From: Torreya grandis
Lineage: Eukaryota; Streptophyta; Pinopsida; Cupressales; Taxaceae
NCBI GenBank assembly: GCA_037957365.1
Contig: JARHVA010000006.1
Location: forward strand, 12,668,001 to 12,732,000
Direction: 5' to 3'
Length of the DNA stretch: 64,000 nucleotides
This document shows, in pieces, positions 1-12,471 of this stretch (its first letter is position 1; each line of letters starts with the position of its first letter). The notes beneath the pieces are model-generated. The model saw only the letters and a program-made list of their open reading frames with translations. It made no database searches and had not been told where the DNA came from. The position numbers and the translations under genes are program-made.

Positions 1-597
1 GACTCAAAGGTTTTACCTATAGAAGAAAGTCATGATCTCACTCAGATGAATATGGATGAATTGAATGGCATCCTTACTACCTATGAGATGAGAGTTGATG
101 AGGATAAACTTCCTAAGAAGGAAGTAACCTTCAAGGTGATCAAGGAAAAAAAAGCCAAGAAGAATAAGTTAAATCTTGAAGATTTTAATCTTAATGAATA
201 TCAACTTGAAGCCATGATTTCAATAAAATTGAATGGAATATAAAGTAAGTATGAAGGAAAATTTCTTTTTAAATGTTTTTCATGTGGTAAAGTTGGTCAT
301 TTTGTAGCAAGATGTCTAGGTAGAGATAAGTTTGAACACAAAGATGTTGATAAAGAATCTCAAAAGGATGAACCCATGAATTTGAGGGTCCTATAAAGTA
401 AAAAAATATATTTAGTAATAAAAATGGAAATAAGGAATCATACAAAGGCAGTAAGAGCTTTTACCATGAAGAAGATAGTAACTCAACTATAGAGGAAAAA
501 GTAAACACATCTGATAGTGATGATTCTTTTTATAATGACATGGAGACATTATTCATGTCTTTCAGTGATAATAAAGGTTAATTTTATTTAAGGAGAG
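1..597 (+). pseudogene. gag: Copia-type gag, first preserved part with zinc knuckle (element B)
   Basis: The frame is open from base 1 to the stop at 241-243 and reads on beyond it. It shows a basic segment (KKEVTFKVIKEKKAKKNK) and then a complete CCHC zinc knuckle at 274-315 (CFSCGKVGHFVARC), which binds genomic RNA in the nucleocapsid. An acidic Ser/Asp/Glu-rich stretch follows near 470-570, as is usual after the first knuckle of long plant copia gags. Stops at 241-243 and 394-396 and frame changes near 420 and 580 break it. The capsid part lies left of the window. Function is known for the family; this copy is dead. Confidence 0.72.
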
Positions 598-1990
598 ATT
601 TATTTTTTAGAGATAGCTTAGATGAAGAATATGAAAAAGTCACTCTTGAAGATAAATATCTAGATACTATGGAAGAAATGAAGATACTACAAGGAAATAA
701 TTAAAAAAATATTCCTTGATCAGATCCAATGAGGAGAAAATTGGAATTTTTTAAGGAAGGTTGAGTAATGAAGTCAAATAACATGATGAGATCACACAAT
801 AACTTGAAACTTAAGTTTGTACTCTTATTGAATAAATAATGAGTATTGTATCATGTATTAATTAGAGATAGAGTCCTTGTAGATGAAATTAAATCAAGCT
901 ATGAACAAAGATACAAGTAATGATTTAGATAGTTGGGATGAATTGATGAATGCTACTAAATATTTGAATATTGAGAAGAAAAATAAAAAAAAATGATGTC
1001 ACAAATCAAGGACTATGAAGATCAAATTATTGTGTTTGAATCAAGAATGAATGATAACACCAGAGAACATGAAGATACTATCAAGCATCTCAACAGTCAA
1101 TTAGAATCTATGTCTACAAGCCTAAAAATCAAATAAGATGAGAGATAAAGGTATGTGATTGACATTGAATCATTAAAATCTTAATTAGACAAGACATTAT
1201 AAGGTGAAGTCATTTGTGAAGTTTGAAAAGACTTCAAATGATCTTGATGATATTTTGAGTAGTCAAAATCATGAAAGTGATAGAACTAGTCTTGAATACA
1301 AAGAAAAAAATCATGTAACTCAAAAAAAGATAAAAGATAATGTGAACAAGGACAATCCAAATTTTAATATTAATCATCAATCAAGGAATGAAGGTATTGG
1401 TAGAATGAAGAGAAATCAGATCATACAACTAAATGTTGTGAGGTATGCAAATTTCAATGGTTATTATTAATCTTGAAATAAATTTAGTCATAAGTTAAAA
1501 GATTGTAAAATATCCTCAAGGAATGAATTTGCATGGAATTAAGAGAAATATAATGGAAAACATAAAGAACATCATCACTCAATATAGTCAACATGTTTAC
1601 AAGGAAAGATTGACATATTTTTCTACAAGTGTCAAGGGTTTGGTCATATTAAAAAGTTTTGTAATATCTTCATTAGGAGACCAAATGATCAGGTACATAA
1701 ATGAATTCATGAAAATCTAAGGAATCATCATATATCTCAATCATAAGGTATGTACAATCTAAGAAACCTAATTTATTTCAAATGTCATGAGAGAGGTCAC
1801 ATAGCAAGGTTTTGCAAGAATGATTAGTATTCAACTTCAAAGATTATCAATCCTATCATAAAGAGGAGTCATAGTTAATGGAGGCCTAAGAAGGTAAATG
1901 AAAAATAGGCTCAAAGTGGATTATTTTTCATGATAGAATAGAGAACAAGTTCAAGTATCAAGGAAAAAGCCTTATCTATAGGATCCTGAA
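598..1990 (+). pseudogene. gag: Copia-type gag, C-terminal part with coiled coil and two more knuckles (element B)
   Basis: A heavily decayed continuation. Around 990-1135 one frame gives a Glu/Asp/Gln/Ser-rich, probably coiled-coil segment (MSQIKDYEDQIIVFESRMND and on). Two degenerate knuckles follow, at 1630-1662 (CQGFGHIKKFC) and 1783-1815 (CHERGHIARFC). In each, the first Cys position has become Phe or Tyr. All three knuckles of B (274, 1630, 1783) lie in the same frame, which supports one ancestral long gag. Many stops and small indels separate them. No DSG/DTG protease motif follows, so there is no sign of pol. Confidence 0.6.
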
Positions 1991-2855
1991 ATAAAATAAA
2001 ATAATAAGGTTGAGAACTCATTTAAATTCAATCTAAAGATGAGGAAGGATTTTAAGTCAAATAAGATCATGAAGATATGGGAGTCTCTTGATTTTTTGGA
2101 TCTTTAGTCCCTCTATGACAAGTGGATGTCTCTACCTATGCTTCTAAGGAGACATCTTTCACATGTGGAAGAAAGTGTATGTGATCTAGGTAATGATCAA
2201 AATGCCATTCAGTAAAAAGGTATGTTCTTTTTAATTTGATAATATGCAAGATGTTTTTGGCTAAGGGGGAGCTAATAAAATTAGCTTGAGTGGCTTAAAT
2301 AAGATGTGCTTGATGTAAGGAGGATCATATGTGAAGATGCTTTAGTCATGATTAAAGTGTATAGATGTCTACTATAGTCATGAATTTAAGAAGATTAACA
2401 TGATGACTTGATCAAAACAAGTCATTTATTTTGATAAGGTATTGAATCTTCATGCATGAGCAAAGAGATTTTGTGAGTTTTATAGGTATACAAGTCTAAG
2501 GATTAGAAAATCCCAAGTTCAGACTGGTGTATGTCAAATAATAGATGGCATATGATGGAGAATGATGTTAGAGGGATATTTGTAAGCTATGTGAGCAATT
2601 TATTAGGTCCAAGGATCAAATAATTCTAAGTTCATATTGGTTCATGTCAAAAGGGGAGAAATTGATTCATATGCTTGAAAGTATGTAAGTATCCTAGGCA
2701 TCTTAAATAGTATTTAAATGCATACATAACGTTGAAGAATGATTTTTGGCATATTGAGGAAGAGGCCCTTTGACATTAATGTCAAAGGGGGGGAAGATCA
2801 TAATGAAGTCATTATTTAAATAAATTCATTCTAAGGGTGTTTTTCCATCAATGAC
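1991..2855 (+). other. Non-coding stretch of element B between gag and polypurine tract
   Basis: No frame longer than a few dozen codons and no recognisable motif. A purine-rich stretch near 2783-2797 (CAAAGGGGGGGAAGA) resembles the true tract at 2856-2866 and may be a second, internal polypurine tract. This is where pol would be expected in an autonomous copia element. Confidence 0.5.
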
Positions 2856-2866
2856 AAAGGGGGAGA
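2856..2866 (+). promoter_or_regulatory. Polypurine tract of element B
   Basis: AAAGGGGGAGA lies one base before TGTTGATC, the start of the 3' LTR. This is the standard primer site for plus-strand DNA synthesis in LTR retrotransposons and fixes B on the + strand. Confidence 0.65.
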
Positions 2867-2867
2867 T

Positions 2868-4326
2868 TGTTGATCATGGTTATTGATGTTAGGTTATCAT
2901 TGATGTCAAAGAGATCATGATTCATAGTGAATTAATGACAAAGTGATTAGATTGATGGTTTAGAGAGAGTTTGACTTAGTAAGGTAATTCATGTATTATA
3001 TTGATGATATTTACTTGTTATATAGACTATATGGGGTGTTATGGGTTCTTAGAGTGCTTATGAAAGTGAATGAAATTCATCAAAAAACTCATATGAATGT
3101 CTAGGCTCAAGAAGTCATCTTGAAAAATAAAACTAAGTATTTTGATGACATCATATTTCACACATGTGGAGGTTTCAAGAGCAATTTGATACGTGGATGG
3201 ATTCCCCTATGTGATAAGATCATATGGTTCAAATTTTAAGAATGGACATGGAGCATAGTAAAAGTTACTAAGGTGAAAAGTTGGCTTCTCAGATAGAATT
3301 TACTAAGTTCCCATACTTAGCCAAATTTGTGATATCAAAGATCTACAATGAGAATTGAATCGAATAAAATATATAAAAGTGAAAAATTTATCTGACCAAA
3401 TAAGTATTTAACAGAGTGTATGGTCTTATCAAATAGAGATCAATGGTGTGCATGAAGTCAAATTGTCAAAGGTTTTTGAGATTGTTCATGTTAGTGACAA
3501 GTATCTCAATCTTGATAATTTGATAGTAGATCAATGGCACATGAGTGATAATATAGATGGATATTGATGGAGTGTATTGAGTTAAATAATCAATGTGTGT
3601 AAAAGGCACATAGAAATTTCAAGTGGCATGATCATGGAAGTGAGGATCTAAGATTAATGGTGAATGTTAAAGGGTTAAAGACCAGGCTACTACTAAGGAG
3701 ATCAATAGAGAATATTTGTTTAAAGTTTCTACGAAGCATGAGATGAGGTCAAAGTTTCTTACTTTTATAATTTACAAAGTGACCATTATAATTTGAATAT
3801 TCAAATTAATGAGGGAAAACCAATGTGTAATTTTTAAACTATATCTTTTAATCTAAGATGAATTTCATTGTAGAGTAAAAAGAAAAGTTGAAGAAAACTT
3901 CAAGATACATCCATAAAATCTAGTTAGAAGGTCTGAATGTCAATAAAATATAATTTATTGAGATCCAAAGTTTACTATATATTCATTCATGGTGTTTTTA
4001 TGTACAAAATATTGTTTGAACAATTTATGCTTTAGCTGAAGAGTGTTTTGGTGGGAGTAATCATTTGAAGATGTTTTAGAGGTCATATAGAGTGGAACCA
4101 TGTAATCTAAAGTGATATTGTGTTCTCATTTTTCTCAATGAAGTGTTAACAGAGTAATAGGTCTTCATGTGACCTATAAGGGCTACTAAGGCCTAATTAA
4201 AAGGCATAGCTGCTTAAGTGTAACCCATAGATGCTATGGTAGACTTATGAATATGGTATTAAGATATGTATTAAGGGTTAAGGTAAGTACTATGGACAAT
4301 TTATAAGTTGATATGCATGAATACTC
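2868..4326 (+). repeat. 3' LTR of element B, first segment (interrupted by element C)
   Basis: Begins TGTTGATC after the polypurine tract. It is non-coding apart from scattered short frames. It breaks at 4326, where the LTR of element C starts, and resumes at 37417 after a matching TSD. With 37417-38069 the LTR would be about 2.1 kb, long for a copia element. The 5' LTR is outside the window, so the limits rest on the polypurine tract, the C insertion and the far junction with element A. Confidence 0.55.
4322..4326. repeat. Left TSD of element C
   Basis: TACTC here and GACTC at 37412-37416 flank the LTR pair of element C; four of five bases agree. It lies in the 3' LTR of element B. Confidence 0.5.
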
Positions 4327-5569
4327 TATATGAAATCATAAATGCATCATGTCTATAAACTAATCTTGTCTCAAAGAAGATAGAGCATAATTACACTTCT
4401 GATTGGGAATGCATTTATTAAGTAGGGGCATGACCAATATGATGATCTACTAGACCTAATTATGATATCACTTCTCATAATACACCATGTTAAGAAGGGT
4501 TCCAAATCCTATAGTCTAACACAATCATACGATGACCCTAAAAGAGTCCTAGGTTTAATGTTCACTCTATATCTAATAAACAAGAAAATAAATCTAATAC
4601 AATACACACCAAAGCTTATGGCACAACATGATGGGTTAGTAAAGCAATCAAAACATGTATAATAGAATATTTAATTAAGCTAATTATGAGTAATAATTTA
4701 ACACATAGAATATTGAAATTAATATTATTTGATCTAATACTTATCCTACTTCTATTTACTAAAGAGAAGATAACAAAGTTAGAATGTACTTACCTAAATT
4801 TGAACCCATTGAGACTCAATCTCTCCCTTGTACAATGGGGACTTGTAAGAGGTTGTTTTCATTTGTAAGGATAACTAAGAAAGGTCAAAGTATCCAATAC
4901 TTATCCATAAGACTAGATTCTCCAAGTGGAAATCCTAAGCTAAGACTCTTCAAGTAGAATGGTGGAAGAGCAGATTGTAAAGAAGTGTGAGTGTATAATA
5001 ATTCTTTATTTAATATTGAAATAATGATGAAATGATATTGAATATATAGGTGGATCTCACCCTAAATCCTTATGAATATGTCAATTTTATAGGGTTGACC
5101 TAGTCAACCCTATATGTTTTTAAGGGATAAATCACTAGGTCTTGAGCTAGGTCAATCAAAGGGCTGAAAAAACTCAAAGTTAAAGTTACCCTAAATAGTA
5201 AAAGGTTGACCCAGTCAACCCTGTATAGTAATTAAAGGATAAAAAATATACAGGGTCAACCTAGTCGACCTAGTATAATCAACTGGCTAAAGGGGATCAA
5301 GGTGAGGAAAAGAGGGATAGAAAGAGGAAAAATATTGGAGGAGTGTACAAGGAAAAATTAATATCATAGGGAATATTTTTAAGATCTATCTAGATTGGTA
5401 ATAATGTGGAAATAAGGGACAATAATCCTATGAATCACTAAAGTTCTGCCCACCCCTTTCCTAGTGTACCCTTTAGGGTGTGCACTCAAAGAGATTAAGT
5501 CTTGTTGAGTTCTTACAAGATGTAAGGTATTAGTATTTGATAAAAATTTGAAAATATTATGTGTATACA
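4327..5569 (-). repeat. 3' LTR of element C (left copy)
   Basis: Direct repeat of 36173-37411 along its whole length (1243 against 1239 bp). Shared landmarks include CATGACCAATATG, AAAAGAGTCC, TTTAATGTTCACTCTATATC and CACCCCTTTCCTAGTGTACC. It ends GTGTATACA. It contains three copies of a near-palindromic GGTTGACC motif at 5089-5115, 5201-5226 and 5247-5277. Short reading frames here, for example 4462-4662 and 5379-5648, are incidental. Confidence 0.85.
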
Positions 5570-7739
5570 TATGACCAACTTGAATCTCATCATGTGTCAC
5601 TAAGGTGAAATAGGGGATGGTGCTTTGAGAAAGAATAAAATGACACATAATACTTATGCTAAAAACAAGTTGTAGTATTTCAAGTTGTAGTATTTTAAAG
5701 AAAAAATAACTAAAAGTAAATGACTAAAATTAAATAACTAAAAAGTAAATATGATGTATACCTTGAATTAATTTTATCATGTGATGGTTTTTTGTTGTGT
5801 TGTTAGTTTTGATTGTGTAGGGTGCATAGACTACTTTTAACAAACCCAAGAATATGAAACCAAAGATAGAAAAAACAAATGCAAGAAAAGCCAAGATATC
5901 TAGTGCTATGAGGATAGGATATACTTGAGAAATTTGGCAAGATGGGGTGACAAGTGTTATGTTAGACCAAATGACCAAGTCAAAACAACAAGATTAAATT
6001 GAGTAATCAAAAAGCTAAGGATACTAAACCTTGAGTTAGAAAGGTAAACTCACCAAATCAAAACAAAAATACATGTCTAAAAATGGAAAAATAACATTGT
6101 TGAGTGAGAAGTAACAAACCAACTTCACTCAACAATGGAAAAAGGGTAAAAACTCAGGTGTCCATAAAAATAAGATAGTAAAACAATGGCAAATGGTAAA
6201 AGGAAAGTTAAAAAAATGTGTAAATATAAGTCATGGTGTAAATAAAGAAGAAATCCATAGCTTGATCAAACATGTTATTTCACTCTAAGGATAGATAAAA
6301 TTGAAACAAAGTATTGATAGCATGTTTTTGAGAGATGAAGAAGGAAGTAAACAAGAAGGGAAAATAGATTTGGAATCACAGTGTGCCTATCAAGGGGGTA
6401 AATGAAATGGCTGGAGGGGAGAATGAAGGAAAAACCAAGGTAGAGGAACAATTTATCAAAGTTAAGACACTCAAATTAGGTTTGTCAAAATAAGAGGACT
6501 TTCAACCTAAAAGACTATGAATAACTTATCTTATCTACACAAGTCTTAGGTTAAAAATGAAGTATATATATTATCCCATGAAGGTTATGTGCATGAAAAG
6601 TAAAATGGACCTATCTTCCCACAACATGTTCCCTATTCCTCAAGACCCCTTACAGAGCTATTAGTCTACTATGAATATTATGTACTTGCATGATAAATTA
6701 GGTAGCACCATAGAGTTTATTGAATTCTCCTATTCCAATCTACTGGCCTACCACACCCCAATGGACCTCAGCTCTATGTGAAGCCAACTATGGAGTTTGA
6801 GATTCAATTAGAGATAGGAGATGTGTTCTTAATCATGTCTTTTGGTGAATTTAACTTTTGAGATTTGTATGTTACTTTTTAGATATCATTTCCTTTTGTT
6901 TCAAATGATTTAGATTTTAGCTTTCTTGATGGATTTTTCTATTCCTCCTTCATACAGATTTGGAAAACCAAAATTGGGTGCTGAAAATGACTTTCATTTG
7001 AATACTTGGAACTTGGTTGCTAAGAGAGAGAAACTTCAAAGAGCTTAGAGGTCTAAGAGTCTCATAAATATAGGTAAAATAAAAGTGTTATCTTGGCTTC
7101 GACCTTGTTTTATCTAATCTAGAGTGAAAGGAAAGGGAAATCAAGAAGAATGACACATGAAACATTTTTAATAACTTTAAATCACAAAAAGATGTGACAA
7201 AGGGAAAAAAAGGGATACAATGGTAGTAAAGTGTGATTAATTATCATAAGAATGAGGAAAACTGAGGAAAACATGCTAACATAGATTGTTGTGTAAATTA
7301 AATCTAACAAAAGAAGCAAAATATAAAGTTTTAAAATAAGGATGATAAAAATAAACATGAAAAGATGGTAATTCTATGAGGAGGGTTGTGTTGTATCCAT
7401 GGTATTATATTGAAACTTCATAAAAGAGAAACCCAAGGGGTGTGACAAAGCAAGTGAAAGATAAAGTGAGATAAATAATAAGATGGTAATTTTGTGAAGA
7501 ATTTCAGGTCCCATCCATGGTCTTACAAAGAAAATAACAAAATAAAAACCCAAGGGTTGTCAAAAAAAGAAAATATGCAAGAAGATAAAGGAGACTAGCA
7601 CATCAAGAAACCAAAAGACCAAAAAGGAGGACTAAAGGTTTGTGAAAGGAAGGAACCTACTACATAGGGAGAGACCTATGTAAGTAACCTATAAAAAGTG
7701 TTAGATAGATGTATATAGAAAGCATGAAAAATAAGGAAA
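5570..7739 (-). other. Long 3' untranslated region of element C
   Basis: Between the end of pol (about 7740) and the 3' LTR. No coding frame stands out on either strand. It contains a decayed direct tandem repeat of about 120 bp at 7365-7590. A long 3' UTR with tandem repeats is known for Tat-lineage elements. I see no clear polypurine tract next to 5569. Confidence 0.6.
7365..7590. repeat. Decayed 120-bp tandem repeat in the 3' UTR of element C
   Basis: Two units begin AGATGGTAATT at 7365 and 7485. Both contain a TCCATGGT block and an AACCCAAGGG block in the same order. They are roughly 65-70% alike by eye. Confidence 0.55.
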
Positions 7740-9000
7740 TGCTTAGGCAAAGTACTTTTTAAGGAATTATGCATTGGTGGGATCTTTGAAAATATGGACT
7801 TTATTGGTTTGAATAAGATAGGTGCTTGGAATAAGAATATCTTTGATTAAATATGGGCCCCACCATTTTTGGGCATATTTAACTTATTTGTCATGGGTTT
7901 AGTATAATATAAGGGCAAGATCACCAACATTAAATGTGTAAACTCTAACACATTTGTTATGTTGCTTGGAAAATTGAGCCTTGTATTGGTGGTTATTTTA
8001 TAAGGCAAAAATATGATGTTCATCAAGTATATCAAGGGTATGAAGATGAAATTAATTTAATTATTCATTGGGAATGATAAAATTAATATATAAACAAAGA
8101 GAGGGAAGTTTAAATTATAAAGGAAAAACTGACTCAGAACCATAGACTAGAGAGAAAGGAGTTGCCCTAGTGGTAGTACAAATGCTAGTTCAATAGGCCT
8201 AAAGTACAAGGAAAAGATGAAGATGCCAATCCATACAAGTTTTATGAATTATTTTCTGGAGAAATATTTTAATAATTTTCTTAGTACCCTTATCTTAACC
8301 ATTAAAATATAGATGATAAGGCATGGAAAATTTGTGATTGATCTTGAATTTTTTGCAAAGTTGTTTAACATGTTTTTTAAGTTACCATCATTTTTTGAAA
8401 TGATGGTATGAGGAACACCAAAGTGGTAAATGATTGGGTTAACAATAAATTTTTAAATGGTAGGAATGGTGATGTTAATAAGGGGTATGGTTTCTACACA
8501 CTTGGTAATATGTTTGGTAGCAGTGATGATAAATACATGCCCATCTTAAGAGATAGGTAGTTTACTAATGAGATCTAATTCCCATGTGGAAAATGGCCAA
8601 GGAGATTTGATGGTTTGAAGTTTGGATAAAGGTGAATGTATTAGATCATCATGAAGATAACAAGGATTATATTTTTTTATCATAGTCAATTACATCATTT
8701 TAAAGAGTAGGCTAAAAGTAACCCATATGTAAGAATTTACAAGATATATCATGTCCTCTATAGTGTCCACCACAAATGCCCCAATGTCCTTGTTCAAGAA
8801 GAGGAGGGACTTCATCTTTCATAACACAATGAATTAAGTACCTTTAGTATTATGATAGTAAAGGATTTTATATTTAAATACATACTTGAAAGTTTGTTTA
8901 AGAATACATGTTTTTTCATGAGAGTCTAAATTAGGAAGATATGTTTGATATTTTAATAATTGACTGATGTCTTGGTACCATGGGCTTTGTCAAATGGTAA
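7740..9000 (-). pseudogene. pol: Integrase, including GPY-type C-terminus (element C pol)
   Basis: Reading downwards from about 8780, the minus strand gives an integrase core in broken frames: SPWPFSTWELDLIS with the first catalytic Asp, FIITATKHITKCVE, then a degraded second Asp region near 8400. The C-terminal GPY module is at about 7960-7800 (QKWWGPYLIK), followed by the FKDPTNA...FLKKY end typical of Tat pol. Integrase would join the cDNA ends to chromosomal DNA in the nucleus. The zinc-binding HHCC part is barely recognisable near 8900-8740. Stops and frameshifts make it inactive. Confidence 0.7.
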
Positions 9001-9169
9001 TAGCCTCAATATGATAGATAAATGAATCTAGTGGTTGAGTAGAGGATGGAGATTTTAATATTTGTATAAGAAAAGTAGGATTAGAAAGGACTTGGTGTGG
9101 ATGAAAGAGAGATGCTAAAGAAGTAAGAGAATCAACAGTGTAATTTTGATCTCTCAGAATAGGCTCAAT

Positions 9170-9530
9170 AGTGAAAGAGATAAAATCCTTAGTAAGAGTG
9201 GTTAAAATTTGATGATATGTGATTAATTTATCACTTTTAAATTGATAATCACCACTAACTTGATGGTAAATAAGTTGAGAGTCACCTAAATCATGAAGGT
9301 ATTAAATGTCTATGTCAAGATCATCTCACATGCCTAAGATAAGAACTTCATACTTGGACATATTATTGGTGACATCAACGGTGAAGTGAAAAGATAAAGG
9401 AATGATCTTACCAAGAGGACTTGTGAGAATGTAACCTATCCTATCTCCTTTAAATCATTTATCACCATCAAATTGAAGGGTCCAACTATCCTCATACAAG
9501 TCAATATTGATTTCAAGAAGCTCCTTGATA
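9170..9530 (-). pseudogene. pol: Second, archaeal-type RNase H (aRNH) of element C
   Basis: Minus-strand reading shows the conserved aRNH order: WTLQFDGDK, then YILTSPLGKIIPLSFHF, DVTNNMSKYEVLILGM (the Glu helix) and LGDSQLIYHQVSGDYQ (the second Asp). It sits between the classical RNase H (above 9540) and integrase (below 9000), the usual Tat/Ogre position. This duplicate RNase H is the defining feature of the Tat lineage. It is broken by at least two stops. Confidence 0.75.
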
Positions 9531-9539
9531 GCTTATTTT

Positions 9540-10170
9540 AGTTTAATAGTACCAGAGGGACTGATGGAGTCATCAAAATTATTGGCTTCAATATCAGTAG
9601 TAAATCTATAAAAATAATATTAGAGAGAAATACCTTGATTAATACCTTTGATGTAAAGGATATTATCATCTGGAAGATTATCTTGAAGAGAAGAAGTGGC
9701 TGGTATGGGAGATACAACAAGTTGATCAGATATGATTTTCCCTTTGATAGTTTTTTGAGTGATGATGAAGATATCAAATTCCATAAGGAGGATCATCCAT
9801 TTACCAATTTGATCTCTAGGAAGAAATGATTTGGATAATAAATTATGAATGGGGTCAAAATGAACAATGATATAAGTAGTTAGGTAAATCATGTAGTGGT
9901 AAAGTGTTTCAGTTACAAAATAGATAGTGAAACAATCATGCTCAATTTGTATATAACATGTTTCATAGTCTATGAGGTCTCAGCTAATGTAGTAGATAAC
10001 ATACTCTCTTCCCATATCATCTTGTTGGGAAAGAATTGACCTAACTAAAATAGGTGTGAAATAATTATATAAAATCAAATGTTTATCATTGGAATGAGGA
10101 TGACGTGTAGGTGGATGAAGTAATGTCTCTTTCATATTATCAAAGGCTTTTTGACATCGATCCATCCATT
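9540..10170 (-). pseudogene. pol: RT connection and classical RNase H (element C pol)
   Basis: From 10165 downwards: CQKAFDNMKETLLHPP and HLILYNYFTPILVRSILSQQ (connection and start of RNase H, with the first Asp position lost), then VHFDPIHNLLSKSFLPRDQ and GKWMILLMEFDIFIITQK. RNase H degrades the RNA template during cDNA synthesis. The frame changes at about 9900 and stops interrupt it near 9975. It follows the RT directly, as in all Ty3/gypsy pol genes. Confidence 0.75.
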
Positions 10171-10174
10171 ATAA

Positions 10175-11330
10175 ATTATTACCTTTCTTAAGAAGGAAAT
10201 TGATAGAGTGAATTTGATATACCATTTTTGGGACAAATCATATAATTTGCCCAAGTTTTTCTAAATAAGTATGAATATCAAGAATGGAATGAGGAATAAG
10301 CATGTTGATGATAGCACTAACTTTGGCAGGGTCAATATTGATACCATGGAGAGAGACTAAGAATCCTAAAATTTTTCCATATGTGACTCCAAATAAATTT
10401 TTTTAAGGATTAAGCGTAAATTTATATTTAAGTGGATATTCAAAGATGATATCAAAGTCAAAAACATGATTCTTACGATGTTTGTATTTATAAATGAGAT
10501 CATCCACATAGGTTTCAACAATTTTGTGAATGAGATCATGAAAGATGTGAGTCATCACTTGTTGGTAAGTAGATCCAACATTTTTGAGGATAAAGGTCAT
10601 TTTGACATAGAAATAGGTTTCCCATTCCATGGTAAAAGTAGTCTTATATTGATATTTAGGAGTGATATGAATTTGATTGTATCCCAAGAAGCCATCCATA
10701 AGAGATAACATTTCATAACTAGTTATGAAATAAAAAATGCCATCTATCGAAGCTAAAGAGAAGTTGTCCTTGGGACAAAAAATATTAAGATTGTGGAAAT
10801 AAATATAAATGTGAATGACCATAGTGATATTTTTCCAAATGGGAAAAATATTAGAAACTCATTCAGAATAATCCACTAGTTTGATCAATTTAGCATCAAT
10901 TATTTTTATGATTTCCTTATGACAGAAAGTGGAAACTTCAGGTGGAAATTTTCATTCTTTTTGACACATAAGCTTGGAATTAGGATAAGTAATGATTTTA
11001 TGCACCAAAATTCTAGGCTCAATGTCAGGCATGTCTTTGTAGGGACAAGTGAAAGCTTTATGATATTTATCAAATAATAAGCTAAAATTATCAAGTTTAG
11101 TAGGTGAGAGCTCATGAGAGACATTAATCAGTCAAGGATAAGATGGTGTACCATATTTTATGTGAGTGGTTTCTTTGATAAGTATTTCATTTCCATCTTG
11201 AAAGTGGTATGGTGCATTGGGTAAGGCAAAAATGGGATTTATTTTAGGATCAATGCTAGTAATGAAGTTTTTGAGGGCAGAAAAAATGTTTCATTAGTTG
11301 AACTAAAAGAGGTGTGTGAGAAGGTGAAGG
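10175..11330 (-). pseudogene. pol: Reverse transcriptase (element C pol)
   Basis: The best preserved part of C: a 139-codon open stretch at 10403-10822 with CPKDNFSL, LMDGFLGYNQI (first catalytic Asp block), TTFTMEWETY, FHDLIHKIVE and an intact YVDD active site at about 10499-10510. The fingers part continues upstream in other frames (10830-11130, with FPPEVSTFCHKEI and SNIFPIW). RT copies the element RNA into cDNA in the virus-like particle. The spacing FHD-(M/L)IH-x4-E-x-YVDD is that of Tat elements. Frameshifts near 10830 and 10390 inactivate it. No protease could be recognised upstream. Confidence 0.85.
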
Positions 11331-11527
11331 AACATCAATTTGGGAAATTCTTGGTTTGGTTTGTGGAGAATTACTAGTGACAACATTATATTTTTAGAAA
11401 TATCCTTTAATAAGTTAAGGATTAGGTTCAAATTTATTCATAAGAAAGTCATGACATTTAGCTTGATCAAGAGCTTCATTACATGTTTGGGGAACAAAGG
11501 TTCGAACCTTATATTGAAGAGTGGGAG

Positions 11528-12466
11528 TTAAAAAAGTGATAAAGAGTTTAAATAAGTTACATCAGTTATGTTATGATCAGATTTATGATCTAAATATTTC
11601 CATCTTTTGATAAAGTCATGAGCTAATTCAATGGGAGATTGCTTAGTATTGATGAAGTGGCTAAGGCAATTTTTAGGAAGGTCATTGTGTTGAAACTCTT
11701 TAACTAAAATATTGACCAAATATTCAATTTTCCAAATAAAATGTTAGGGAATTTTATTATACCATTATAATACATCACCAATTAATTTTTCACTAAGATT
11801 TTAGTTGTCATGAAGGTATTAGTTTGGATCCACTCTTTGTAAAGGTTGACAAAGGCTTTAAGAAATGAGGCAGGATCTTTAGTCCCATCATATTTGGTAG
11901 TTGGAGATATGTTACCAATATCAATGGATATAATGAATGGAGATAAAGGATCATTTTTAATGGTCTGAATCATATTTTTATTCATTATAGGTTAAGGAAT
12001 AACATTTCTTAAGGTATCCCAAAGAGGTGGAGGAATGAAATTGGGATTAACTTGAGGATGCATATTTAGAGGTTGATTATCCACATTGATTAGATGTTGT
12101 TGAAGTTGAATCATTTGGTTGGTGTTATAATTTTGCATTATGATCATTTGTTAAATAACTTTGGATAAAATTTTAGTTATATCAAGTAATGGGTCAGTGT
12201 TGGTAGGAGCACCCCCCAAATTAGTGTTAGGGGATGATTACTAGAAGGATTACTAGTGGGATTGTTAAGTAAACTTATATCAATTTCTCCCACATTAGTT
12301 TGAATATTTTGAAGATTAGAATTTTATTGGTAATTATAGAAAGGATTATATCCATCAAATTCATCTTGAGGTATTATTTTCACCATATTATTATTCATGG
12401 ATGAAGGAGGAGAAGAGGAGCCCCAAGAGTGATGGTGCTCTTGGGAGGAAAAGAGGGAGAAATGAA
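11528..12466 (-). pseudogene. gag: Gag of element C, capsid part
   Basis: The minus strand gives a Tat-type capsid in three pieces. An N-terminal Asn/Gln/Ser-rich segment lies at 12324-12466. PTTKYDGTKDPASFLKAFVNLY is near 11900. At 11528-11760 are FQHNDLPKNCLSHFINTKQ and LAHDFIKRWKYLDHKSDHN. The YDGTxDP...F motif marks the start of the capsid domain in plant gypsy gags. Element D is inserted at 12466/12472, at or just after the gag start. The gag is shortened and its start codon was probably separated by the insertion. Confidence 0.65.
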
Positions 12467-12471
12467 CATCT
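12467..12471. repeat. Left TSD of element D
   Basis: CATCT here and CATCC at 34310-34314; four of five bases agree and the difference is a transition. It depends on placing the LTR ends at 12472 and 34309. Confidence 0.45.

Larger units (their letters stand above)
1..4326 (+). mobile_element. Element B, left part: Ty1/copia-type gag-only LTR retrotransposon
   Basis: The left part of a copia-type element whose 5' LTR lies outside the window. It holds a decayed gag (about 1-1990), a stretch without coding (about 1990-2855), a polypurine tract and the first part of the 3' LTR (2868-4326). The LTR is interrupted by element C and finishes at 37417-38069. No protease, integrase or reverse transcriptase is visible between gag and the polypurine tract, so B looks like a gag-only non-autonomous element, or one that lost pol before or after insertion. 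The gag type is known from SIRE-like copia elements; the gag-only reading is inference. Confidence 0.72.

Noticed and set aside
5379..5978. Two minus-strand frames of 80-90 codons as a small gene
   Set aside because: The first lies in the LTR of C and has no intact counterpart in the other LTR; the second is in the 3' UTR without any motif.
9635..9829. Plus-strand 64-codon frame
   Set aside because: Shadow of the minus-strand RNase H of element C.
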